Shown: positions 35,346 to 43,008 of the stretch, piece after piece
Layout: each line of letters begins with the position of its first letter
How positions within the stretch are numbered: position 1 is the stretch's first letter
Assembly: GCF_900177385.1 (NCBI RefSeq)
Contig: NZ_FXBJ01000002.1
Span: 996,001-1,060,000 of the forward strand
Source: Carnobacterium iners
Lineage (GTDB): Bacteria > Bacillota > Bacilli > Lactobacillales > Carnobacteriaceae
Direction of reading: 5' to 3'
DNA: 64,000 nucleotides
The notes under the pieces: model-generated
What the model was told of the DNA's origin: nothing
Database searches by the model: none
What the model saw: the letters and a program-made list of their open reading frames with translations, nothing else
Translations under genes and position numbers: made by a program

Positions 35346-36002
35346 TTGACCATGGTTTGTCTAGCCGGAATGATAGGAATAGGTAAAACAAGTGCAACAA
35401 AGTTATTAGGAGAGCGTCTAGGAGGAACAGTCTTTTATGAAAAAGTTGATGATAATGAAATTTTACCTTTATTTTATACAGCAAGTGAAGAAGAGCAAGA
35501 GCTTAAACGCTACCCATTCTTACTGCAATTGGAATTTTTAAATAGTCGCTTTCAAATTATAAAAGAAGCGGTCAAGCATGAAAACAGTATAATAGATCGT
35601 TCTATTTTTGAGGATTGGTATTTTGCAAAGATAAACCATGATTTGGGACGGATTTCAGATACAGAGTTTAGTATTTATGAAAAATTACTGGATAATATGA
35701 TGAATGAAGTTGACGAGATTCCTCAAAAAGCGCCAGATCTTATGGTATACATGAGAGCTTCATTTGAAACTATTTTAGATCGTATCGGAAAACGCGGACG
35801 AGAATTTGAACAAGATAAAAATCTATACAATTATTACTACGCCTTGTGGAAAGACTATGATGACTGGGTATTCAACCATTATGATAGATCAGCAATTTTA
35901 GTCATAGATATGGACCACATGGATATTGTAAATACTCCTGAAGATGCCAATATATTTGTAGAAAAAGTCCAAAATAAACTAGCAGAAGTGAAAATTGATT
36001 AA
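35346..36002 (+). CDS. Deoxynucleoside kinase (dAK/dGK family)
   Basis: 218 residues. It phosphorylates deoxynucleosides for salvage. Features: P-loop GMIGIGKTSA at residues 8-17, the DRS motif in IIDRSIFEDWYFA near 82, and the arginine-rich lid DRIGKRGREFEQ near 142. The start is TTG 35346, 8 bases after AGGAGG; ATG 35352 is 14 bases away and would remove two residues. A decayed nucleoside deoxyribosyltransferase gene follows, so the locus was once a fuller salvage unit. Substrate base is not decidable from sequence. Confidence 0.9.
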   Translation: MTMVCLAGMIGIGKTSATKLLGERLGGTVFYEKVDDNEILPLFYTASEEEQELKRYPFLLQLEFLNSRFQIIKEAVKHENSIIDRSIFEDWYFAKINHDLGRISDTEFSIYEKLLDNMMNEVDEIPQKAPDLMVYMRASFETILDRIGKRGREFEQDKNLYNYYYALWKDYDDWVFNHYDRSAILVIDMDHMDIVNTPEDANIFVEKVQNKLAEVKID

Positions 36003-36131
36003 TGACAGCTACTATTTTGATTTTTTTAAATATGGTACTCCCAAATGGTTGGATATAAACTAAAGATAAAGATAGATGAGTCTATGAGTAGACAGTTAGT
36101 AATAGTAAATAATAAGTGAGAAAAGACAAAC
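36003..36131. other. Spacer between kinase gene and decayed ndt
   Basis: AT-rich, no gene. No clear terminator after the kinase gene. Confidence 0.3.
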
Positions 36132-36390
36132 GTAAGAACCTACTTAGCCGGTCCTTTCTTTAGTGAATCTCAGATTGATAGAGTCATAAGAGTTGAAACA
36201 GGTTACGCCTATGCTAAAGAAATGCTTATTGTGCGGTTATATATATGAAACAGATAAGCCTTAATTTGATGTTATCAGACGGTCTACATGGCTATTTAAT
36301 AATATTTTAGATTTGGAGAGTTACAACTTTCTAGAAATGTCATTTAGTAGTTGTGCTAATCAAATTGATAGTAGGCAATGTCGAGTGTAA
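36132..36390 (+). pseudogene. Decayed nucleoside 2-deoxyribosyltransferase
   Basis: Three blocks can be read. RTYLAGPFFSESQIDRVIRVE (from 36135) is the N-terminal signature of Ndt enzymes. It runs straight into ETGYAYAKEMLIVRLY, which matches the much later WEIGYAYAK region, so the middle, including the active site, is deleted. After a stop and frame change come NLMLSDGLHGYL and ILDLESYNFLEM, like the C-terminal NLMIADSLHAYL...YDFNEM. The gene once exchanged bases between deoxynucleosides and is now dead. Confidence 0.75.
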
Positions 36391-36596
36391 AATAAAAGCA
36401 AAAAAGGAATTTTTTCTAGTTTTTATTTCTTCAGTCATAGTAGATCCTTATGGGAGTCTTTATAGATATCTAAAATGGATCTTCTTTAAAAAAAATAATT
36501 AGTTTTACTTAATTTCGAGGGTAAACATTAGAAATAAGGTTTCTTTACTTGTAAGATGAGTCTAATCATTAAACTTATTTAAGAAAGGAACTTAAA

Positions 36597-37256
36597 ATGA
36601 AAACATTTAAACGACTACCAAGGCATATTGGAGTTATTCCCGACGGCAATCGACGATGGGCATCTTCTCGAGGCATGCAAAAACAGGATGGATACGAACA
36701 CGGCGTCGGACCTGGACTTGAACTTTATGAGGCCTGTTTAAAACTAGGCGTTGAAGAGATGACCTTCTATGGCTTTACGATGGATAATGTCAAGCGTCCC
36801 TCTATACAGGCTCGTGCATTCCAAAAGGCTTGCGTAGATTCTGTTCGAGAACTACAAAAGCGTGATGCAGATTTGCTAGTGATAGGAAACACAGACTCCA
36901 AACTTTTTCCAGAAGAGCTGAAGCCCTATACAACCCGAACTCGTTTTGGTGAGGGAAAAATGAAAGTAAACTTCTTAGTCAACTATGGATGGGATTGGGA
37001 TTTAAACCAGGCTTTACAAGACAAAGAAACTCTCGTCAGTGAAAATGTAGCAAGTCATATTGCTTCAAAAGATATTTCGCGTATTGATTTGATTATACGC
37101 TGGGGAGGCCAGCGTCGGTTGAGCGGATTATTGCCAATTCAATCAGTTTACTCTGATTTTTATGTTTTAGATCAATATTGGCCAGACTACGAAGAAAAGC
37201 AATTGTTTGAAGCGCTCCGTTGGTACCAGAAACAAGATGTTACTTTAGGTGGATGA
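36597..37256 (+). CDS. Undecaprenyl-diphosphate-synthase-like cis-prenyltransferase
   Basis: 219 residues. The start RLPRHIGVIPDGNRRWASSRG contains the catalytic aspartate and the pyrophosphate-binding GNRRWA. FYGFTMDNVKRP and RWGGQRRLSGLLPIQSVYSDFY carry the second substrate-binding arginines. It is shorter than typical UppS (about 245-260) and differs from the usual SFSTENWKRP/RTSGEQRLSNFLLWQ wording, so it is probably a second paralogue with another chain length or role, not the essential cell-wall enzyme. AAGGAA precedes the ATG. No functional neighbour. Confidence 0.85.
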   Translation: MKTFKRLPRHIGVIPDGNRRWASSRGMQKQDGYEHGVGPGLELYEACLKLGVEEMTFYGFTMDNVKRPSIQARAFQKACVDSVRELQKRDADLLVIGNTDSKLFPEELKPYTTRTRFGEGKMKVNFLVNYGWDWDLNQALQDKETLVSENVASHIASKDISRIDLIIRWGGQRRLSGLLPIQSVYSDFYVLDQYWPDYEEKQLFEALRWYQKQDVTLGG

Positions 37257-37515
37257 ATATTCTGATAAGGAATTTTATAAGCATAGAATATTTTAAAATA
37301 GAAAGTAAATTAGTTAATCCTTGAAAAAATAGCTGAGTTTATCAAGGAACAGAAATAGTTTTTTTGATGTGCTCTTGGCTTAAAACATGCTTTGATCAGA
37401 TAGTTTAAATCTTTATAGGTATATTAAAATGTTTTACAACCATCATACATATTGGAATGATGGGATTTAGGAATAACTGTTTGACTAGATTAACAAGCGG
37501 TGGACTCACCTCAAG
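37257..37515. other. Intergenic, no gene seen
   Basis: Part of a 508-base gap after the UppS-like gene. No terminator directly behind that gene; the two hairpins listed next occupy the second half. Confidence 0.3.
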
Positions 37516-37558
37516 TACCCGTATAAAAAGCTCGGTAGTTGAGCTGTTTATACGGGTA
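37516..37558. repeat. Long perfect hairpin, copy-free (1 of 2)
   Basis: TACCCGTATAAA (37516-37527) pairs with TTTATACGGGTA (37547-37558), and AGCTC (37529-37533) with GAGCT (37541-37545), giving a stem of about 17 bp with a 7-base loop. No T tract follows on either strand, which argues against an ordinary terminator. Confidence 0.6.
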
Positions 37559-37581
37559 TAAACTAAGAGCGAGATTGTGGC

Positions 37582-37630
37582 AATTAAAGAAACTGCCACC
37601 GAGTATTTTTCGGGAGCAGCTTCTTTAATT
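37582..37630. repeat. Long hairpin, copy-free (2 of 2)
   Basis: AATTAAAGAA (37582-37591) pairs with TTCTTTAATT (37621-37630). Inside, CTGC pairs with GCAG and CCGA with TCGG around a T-rich loop. It sits 23 bases after the first hairpin. It could act as a terminator for either flanking gene or belong to an unrecognised RNA or small repeat. Confidence 0.6.
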
Positions 37631-37764
37631 TATTCCATCTATTCTTTATTTTCCTTAAATCGAAGTCTGTTTTATTTGGTTGGATTGATTTTGTAAAGCG
37701 ATTATCTATTTTAATATTTTTGTAAAAAAAATTAGTTAAAAGAAACAGCCACATCAAATCTAAC

Positions 37765-38283
37765 TTATTCGTTGCCTTCAAAAGTAGTGTCAGTATTTAT
37801 AATATACCAAACATCATTTACGCCCTCACCGTTAACGTCTCCTTTAGCTTTATCATTGATAAAGTAGTAAAGAGGATAATCCCTATAAGTTACTTGCATA
37901 TCTCCAGTATCTTCTCTTTTGATTGTATCAAAGTCGTTTTCATCAAAACCTTCTGGAACTTCAAAATCTTCTGCAATAAAAGCTGGCCAATTTTCTAGGA
38001 CATCACCAGTAGCATTACTTTTACCAGGCTCATCATTTTTGAAATAATAAAGTGTCATTCCATCAGCATCTGCTAAATACTCTCCAACTTCTCCATTCTT
38101 TAATAATTGCAGACTTCCCATTATTTCTACACTTGTCATTTTCTCAGTGTCTGACTCGACACTTGCCATTTCCTCAGTATCCAAATAGCTTGTGTCTTCC
38201 ATTACTGCTGTATCGTCATTCGTGTTGCATCCTGCAACTAATACAAGTGAAGCTATAAATAAAGTTGAAAAGATTCTTTTCAT
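37765..38283 (-). CDS. Lipoprotein with secreted-repeat (COG4315-type) domain
   Basis: 172 residues. The signal peptide ends in lipobox VAGC (Cys about 19), then an acidic, Thr/Ser-rich linker, and two related repeats: VGEYLADADGMTLYYFKNDEPGKSNATGDVLENWPAF and QVTYRDYPLYYFINDKAKGDVNGEGVNDVWYII. This is the predicted-lipoprotein family often called secreted repeat of unknown function; some members sit with electron-transfer proteins. ATG 38283 is preceded by GGAGG; the longer frame to 38298 overlaps it. Role unknown. Confidence 0.8.
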   Translation of the reverse strand: MKRIFSTLFIASLVLVAGCNTNDDTAVMEDTSYLDTEEMASVESDTEKMTSVEIMGSLQLLKNGEVGEYLADADGMTLYYFKNDEPGKSNATGDVLENWPAFIAEDFEVPEGFDENDFDTIKREDTGDMQVTYRDYPLYYFINDKAKGDVNGEGVNDVWYIINTDTTFEGNE

Positions 38284-38661
38284 TTTAATGCCCTCCATTT
38301 AGATAGATTTTTATTATTCAAGTAAAAATAAGCTCAATTAAGCCAAAGTAATGATAAAGGATTCAAGGGGCAGTTTTTTTTGATTTGTTTCGGAGTGTCA
38401 GAGAGTCAAGAGATTGAATAAGAAATAGTCTATAACTACTGGGCTAGGGTGTTGGGCAAGTTAGTTGTTGCTTTAATTTACTGTAGTTGTTTTCAGATAA
38501 AATGAACTTTATAAACTCATTTTCTAGCTCTTTTACTACACTGTAACTTTACCTTAGATACTATTTATACTCAAGTATTAAGACTCCTTTGTCTTTTCTT
38601 GAACGGAAGAAAACAATCAACTTTATCACTATCAAGAATAATAGCTGCTAGTTAGTATATT
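38284..38661. other. Intergenic, no gene seen
   Basis: About 380 bases holding the lipoprotein promoter (leftward). No protein-like frame recognised. Confidence 0.3.
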
Positions 38662-38760
38662 TTGAACATTTTTTAAGAGTAGTGTATACTATTTTTTAAG
38701 GAACAACCCCTGTACTATGTTTTTAGTAGGTAGAGACGGTTCGATAGGGGTTGTTTTTTT
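38662..38760 (+). ncRNA. Candidate short RNA gene with own promoter and terminator
   Basis: TTGAAC (38662-38667), a 17-base spacer and TATACT (38685-38690) form a good promoter. Transcription would begin near 38697. Only about 10 bases later a stem starts: AACAACCCCT pairs with AGGGGTTGTT (ending near 38755), followed by a T tract to 38760. The product would be an RNA of about 64 bases that is mostly hairpin, with a loop containing AGTAGGTAGAGACGG. No peptide fits inside. It might instead be an attenuator for the diguanylate cyclase gene 157 bases downstream. Confidence 0.5.
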
Positions 38761-38916
38761 AGTTCCTCTACTATTATTTTTTTATAGAAATAAGATAGAG
38801 ACGATACCACTGAATGCTTATAAGAATCGAAATAGTTATTAAGAATAAAAAACGAATAATCTGTGTAATGTTAACGAGAGCGTTTAAAGATAACTAGGCA
38901 AAAGTAGGAGATAAAA

Positions 38917-40077
38917 ATGGAACAAAATTTTACGTATTCAGAAAATAATATAATAGGCCTAATTATACTTTTAGTAATTTTTATGAATATTAAATCACAT
39001 CATAATAAAATGAGACTTGATAAAAAATTATATTTAACGCTTATTATTTCAACAGCGCTAATAATGATATTAAATATTATTATGAATTATGTTAATGATA
39101 GAACAGGATATCTCTTTAGAGAGATAAACAGTATAACGACTATGATTTATTTCATATTAAACCCACTTCCGTATATTGCTTGGTCACTTTATGTTGATTT
39201 TTTTATTCATAAGGATATAAAAAGAAGTAGAAAAATAAGACTATTTGTTGTGATACCGGCGATAATAAGTGTTTTATTGTGTATCCTTAGTATTTATAAT
39301 AAAAAAGTATTTTATATAACCGAAGATAATGTATATCAGCGCGGGGAGTTGTTTTGGTTAAATGCAGCACTGTACTATTCTTATAGCGTAGGTACATATA
39401 CACAAATTATTAGTAAAAGAAAAAACGTCAGAAAAAAAGATTATTATTCTCTACTGACATTTGCAGTTATTCCTGTGATGGCAGGTATACTACAAACAAT
39501 CGATACGAGTAAATCTTACCTTTGGCTAGGCATATCTATATCTGCACTTATCATTTTTTTAAATATACAAAATGGAGAGATAAACGAAGACTACCTAACA
39601 GGGGTTTATAACAGAAGACAGCTGGATCTCTATTTAAAAAATTCAATAAGAGAATTGAAACCGGATGAGTTATTAAGAATGATTATGATAGATCTTAATG
39701 ACTTCAAGGAGATAAATGATAACTATGGACACATAGAAGGGGATCAAGTTCTAAAATATATAGCTAGTATACTAATAGATAGTTTTAGATCAGGAGATTT
39801 TATATCAAGGTATGCTGGAGATGAATTTGTTGTTATTATGAAATTAGAAAGCAAAAAGAATAAAGATGAAATGATAAATAAGTTTAGAAAAAATCTGAGA
39901 GAGTTTAACGAAACGGGAACAAGACCTTATAAAATAAGTATTAGCTTAGGCTATGCTACTTACCTTCCAGCATTAAAAATGACTGCAGACGAATTTATAA
40001 GTCATACAGATAAACGTATGTATAAAGATAAACGTTTACACAGAGATAAAAGAGAAGTCAAAGAGACACTTTTATAA
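38917..40077 (+). CDS. Membrane diguanylate cyclase (GGDEF)
   Basis: 386 residues. The first 215 contain about six or seven membrane helices, a sensor of unknown ligand. The GGDEF domain (about 220-375) begins NEDYLTGVYNRRQLDLYL, has MIDLNDFKEINDNYGHIEGD, and the active-site loop reads AGDEF (in SRYAGDEFVVIM), an accepted variant. RSGD five residues before the loop fits the inhibitory I-site (RxxD). It should make cyclic di-GMP. AGGAG precedes the ATG. It is transcribed alone. Confidence 0.9.
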   Translation: MEQNFTYSENNIIGLIILLVIFMNIKSHHNKMRLDKKLYLTLIISTALIMILNIIMNYVNDRTGYLFREINSITTMIYFILNPLPYIAWSLYVDFFIHKDIKRSRKIRLFVVIPAIISVLLCILSIYNKKVFYITEDNVYQRGELFWLNAALYYSYSVGTYTQIISKRKNVRKKDYYSLLTFAVIPVMAGILQTIDTSKSYLWLGISISALIIFLNIQNGEINEDYLTGVYNRRQLDLYLKNSIRELKPDELLRMIMIDLNDFKEINDNYGHIEGDQVLKYIASILIDSFRSGDFISRYAGDEFVVIMKLESKKNKDEMINKFRKNLREFNETGTRPYKISISLGYATYLPALKMTADEFISHTDKRMYKDKRLHRDKREVKETLL

Positions 40078-40206
40078 AGTTACGGTCTAAATCAAAGGAT
40101 TATCTGTTTATTATTTCTCAACAGAGTCTTTAACCCAGACTATCATTTTTTTCTGTTAATAAATTGATTTTTCTTATAAAATAGCCTGTTAAGTGAATAC
40201 GAGTAG

Positions 40207-40784
40207 GTGAACTACATCGGCACTGAAGTACCGAGCTTCTGGGAACGCCCCCGTTAGATCCGTTGACACGTGTTGGAGACTGATGGAATCCGACACTTTT
40301 AAAAAGACAGACTCCTGCTTTAACGTGGGCAGAAGATTATTCAGGTCTTACTCGCTCAACGTGGGCAGTGTGGGGTTGTTTTCATGCTGTTCGTTCCACA
40401 TGCCCAAGAATTAATTCCACACAAAACGGGCATTGCCGATGTTCTGCATTACTTGAGCCTGTTGGCCTGGGTGGCCAAATACCGAAAAGTCGTATTCACA
40501 ACACCCGATTGCCGACACGCAATGAAGGCGTTCCTGCACGTGATAGCCAAAAATAACGACAGCACCATGCTGGAGAGTGAAGTCGTGGACGACCACGTTC
40601 ATTTAGTTTTGTCTTTCCCGCCGAACAAAGCCATCAGCTCAGTCATGAAGGCTTTAAAGGGAGCGTCCGCGCGCGACTGGTTCAGACAGTTACCAGATAC
40701 AAAAAAGGAACTATGGAAAGGCTCGTTATGGTCTCATAGTTACTTTGTAAGCACAGTTGGGGATGTGTATCGCTAACGTCCCAT
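40207..40784. mobile_element. Internally deleted IS605-type element
   Basis: The left border (40207) carries the inverted copy of the right-end sequence seen at 21321-21364. The right border, CGTCCCAT (40777-40784), matches the left end ATGGGGCG of the element at 63727. The element is outside-in: tnpA reads right, and the tnpB end reads left. Nearly all of tnpB is gone, and tnpA has lost its 3' end together with the subterminal hairpin. Both this element and the one at 63727 are flanked at the tnpA end by CTTTAT. Confidence 0.75.
40384..40776 (+). pseudogene. tnpA: Truncated IS200/IS605 transposase TnpA
   Basis: 130 residues of a Y1 HUH transposase. The HUH motif is present in VVDDHVHLVLSFPP, and MKALKGASARDWFRQLPDTKKELWKGSLWSHSYFVSTVGDV is typical. 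The N-terminus is foreign and reads out of the deletion joint (ADVLHYLSLLAWVAKYRKVVF, with only the KYRK part family-like). After GDV the frame ends as YR-stop, so the catalytic tyrosine helix (YVQNQ in the 63.8-kb copy) is missing. It cannot transpose itself. Confidence 0.85.
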
Positions 40785-40855
40785 ATAAAGAAAGGCAAGA
40801 CTTCCTAAAAAATACTAGTAATAAATTTAGTGTTAGACCAGCTTAAAAAAAAGGA

Positions 40856-41593
40856 TTAATAAAAAACTTCATCTAAAAATAGTCCTTGAGCAGGCACGGT
40901 CATCCCAGCATCACTTCTGATTCCACTCTCAAAAAGGGTATCAATGTGCTCTGGACTCATTTTGCCAATCCCGATTTCTAATAAAGTTCCCATAATAATC
41001 CTAATCATTTTATATAAGAAACCGTCGCCTATAAATGTAAAATGCAAGAGATCCCCTTCTTTATGAATGGTGATTTCTTTAATAGTTCTTACCGTTGATT
41101 TTTTTGTTTTCTTGAGTGAAGAAAAACCAATAAAATCATGTGTTCCGGTAAGTATTTTGCAAGCCTCGTTCATTTTAGTTACATCAAGTTGTTCAGGATG
41201 ATGGTAGCTATAAGTGCGTTCAAATGCAGAAGGGACAGGAGTGTTCCAGACGTAATAACTGTATTGTTTTCCAGTAGCATTATAGCGAGCATGGAACCTT
41301 TCTGGAACCTCCTCTAGTTTTTTAACGACAATATCACGCGGAAGATAGGTATTTAGATGGTCTCTCATAGCGATTAGTTCCATGTTAGATGTCGTTTTAA
41401 AATTAGCTATCTGCCCTCTAGCATGGGTTCCTGCATCTGTACGACCTGAGCCAATAATATCACTAGTCGTTTTTGTCATTTCAGACAAGATGTTTTCTAT
41501 TTTACCTTGAATAGTCTTGTCTGAATCTCCGAGTTTTTGCCATCCTAAATATCGACTACCATCATACTCGATGGTCATTTTAATATTTCTCAT
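40856..41593 (-). CDS. truA: tRNA pseudouridine(38-40) synthase TruA
   Basis: 245 residues. It modifies uridines 38-40 of the anticodon arm. Motifs are YDGSRYLGWQKLGD, the catalytic aspartate in GSGRTDAGTHARGQIANF (about residue 52), RFHARYNATGKQYSYYVW, and the C-terminal FLYKMIRIIMGTLLEIG. Length is normal. The gene stands alone; in many relatives it is in the ribosomal-protein/ecf region, so this may be a second copy or a rearranged locus. Confidence 0.95.
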   Translation of the reverse strand: MRNIKMTIEYDGSRYLGWQKLGDSDKTIQGKIENILSEMTKTTSDIIGSGRTDAGTHARGQIANFKTTSNMELIAMRDHLNTYLPRDIVVKKLEEVPERFHARYNATGKQYSYYVWNTPVPSAFERTYSYHHPEQLDVTKMNEACKILTGTHDFIGFSSLKKTKKSTVRTIKEITIHKEGDLLHFTFIGDGFLYKMIRIIMGTLLEIGIGKMSPEHIDTLFESGIRSDAGMTVPAQGLFLDEVFY

Positions 41594-41639
41594 TTTATCT
41601 CTCTTAATCCCCTTAACTTGTTTTTATTTTCTTAGGTAT

Positions 41640-42152
41640 TTACTTCACTGCTAGAATTCTAACTAAAATTTCATTTCTTCTAAGCATAGGGGGTACAAGC
41701 GGTGCATTATAAGAAGCAACCATGAAATTTGATTGCTTTCGATATCCCTTTTCGAGTAACCACTGATCAAGCTTATTTTTCATCTTTAATTCTTTTGCTG
41801 TATTTGAAAAGCCTGGATACCGTAGCGAACCAAATAATCCTTCTTCAAATTTTTTGGTTTTTAGATATGAGTTGTTAGGCTTTGGTATTTTGTCGCTATA
41901 TTTTCCTGGAACGACAAATGCCATTTTTTTGTTTTCCCCTGTTTCTTCTCGGATAACGGGTACAGTCATTGAGATTTTTTCATTATCTTCATTGTCATTG
42001 GAAATATATTTAAACAAAGAACCGAATCCGTTTTTGATTTCCGGGTCATTTTTATTTTCATACTCAACAATAAAGAAATCGACGTATTTTCTTATTTCAA
42101 ATTCCTCTTCTCTCATTACTATATCATAATCCGGTGTTTCATATTTACTCAT
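41640..42152 (-). CDS. SOUL-family heme-binding-like protein
   Basis: 170 residues starting MSKYETPDYDIVMREEEFEIRKY. It has the SOUL core FGSLFKYISNDNEDNEKISMTVPVI and the later SLRYPGFSNTAKELKMKNKLDQWLLEKGYR. SOUL/HBP proteins bind heme or tetrapyrroles in eukaryotes; bacterial members are untested. ATG 42152 has GGAG 7 bases upstream, better than the longer frame to 42188. It is followed by truA 46 bases away on the same strand and may be co-transcribed. Confidence 0.82.
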   Translation of the reverse strand: MSKYETPDYDIVMREEEFEIRKYVDFFIVEYENKNDPEIKNGFGSLFKYISNDNEDNEKISMTVPVIREETGENKKMAFVVPGKYSDKIPKPNNSYLKTKKFEEGLFGSLRYPGFSNTAKELKMKNKLDQWLLEKGYRKQSNFMVASYNAPLVPPMLRRNEILVRILAVK

Positions 42153-42563
42153 AAAGTCACTCCATTCATAATCAATTACTGGCTTCAATACTAGTATAGC
42201 AATTTTAATGAATTATCTTTAGTCATTTTACTCTAGATTTCTGATTATTTTTCGGCATCTGATCTTCTAAGTAAACAGCAACCCAGGATTAATAAACAAT
42301 AGCCTATAGTAAAATAGACTTTACTCCTTTTTGTAATGGTAACAGCATAAGGAACTACCTACAAATATAACCCTTTATTTTTGAAAAATAGTTAATGGGA
42401 AAAAGATTATAACTAGTCAAAATAGCGAATATGGGCTAATAAAGCTATGCGAAGAAAATTGGACGAATAGATGGAAGTAAAAGAGAAATTTAACAATGTT
42501 TATAATTAGACTTTTACTTTTTAAAATCGGATACTAAAAATAGAATAAAAGAAGATGCTAAAT
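42153..42563. other. Decayed intergenic region
   Basis: On the minus strand near 42235-42360 a short hydrophobic frame (KVYFTIGYCLLILGCCLLRRS) may be a remnant of a membrane protein. No gene is supported. Confidence 0.3.
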
Positions 42564-42762
42564 ATGAAGACAGCAGATAGCGTTGCTCTGGGACTTTTAA
42601 TTGTTGGAAGTTTGAACTAGTCATTAGTTGGCCTATTCGAATTCATTTCAGTTGCGATAATTTTCGGCGAAGAAATAGCTTTTTTTATCTAAAAGCGTTT
42701 TTATTATTTCTGGAATTTGTGCTTTTTATTCAGTGGAATTCTTCTATTTAATCTTTTCCTAG
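42564..42762 (+). pseudogene. Decayed DUF378 membrane protein
   Basis: MKTADSVALGLLIVGSLN, then TAG, then SLVGLFEFISVAIIFGEE. This corresponds to the DUF378 pattern ALVLLIIGGLNWGLVGLF, with the tryptophan codon turned into TAG. A later frameshift brings in KSVFIISGICAFYSV, like the second helix (YILVGISALYSI). Two lesions make this a clear pseudogene of a small two-helix protein. Confidence 0.72.
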
Positions 42763-43008
42763 ACAAATAATCCGCATAAATAGTCTTAAGTTTACAATAA
42801 AGAAATGGTTTATTTTTTATAATAAATAGAATTAAAACAGTAAGAAAAAGGATTACACGAATAATATGTTGTTCTTTTTCTCTTTTAATACCCTGAAATC
42901 TACATTCAATAAGAGTAGAATAATTCTAAGGAAGGACTAAAGGATTAAAAATCATTCTTTCTTTTATTTGTGGTTGCTTGTATTTCCCTATTTATCCAAT
43001 CCATTTTT
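42763..43008. other. Intergenic between decayed DUF378 and glpK
   Basis: AT-rich; no gene. No obvious terminator for glpK. Confidence 0.3.

Noticed and set aside
38697-38916. Cyclic-di-GMP riboswitch before the diguanylate cyclase gene
   Set aside because: The conserved GEMM motifs are absent; only a simple hairpin with a T tail is present.
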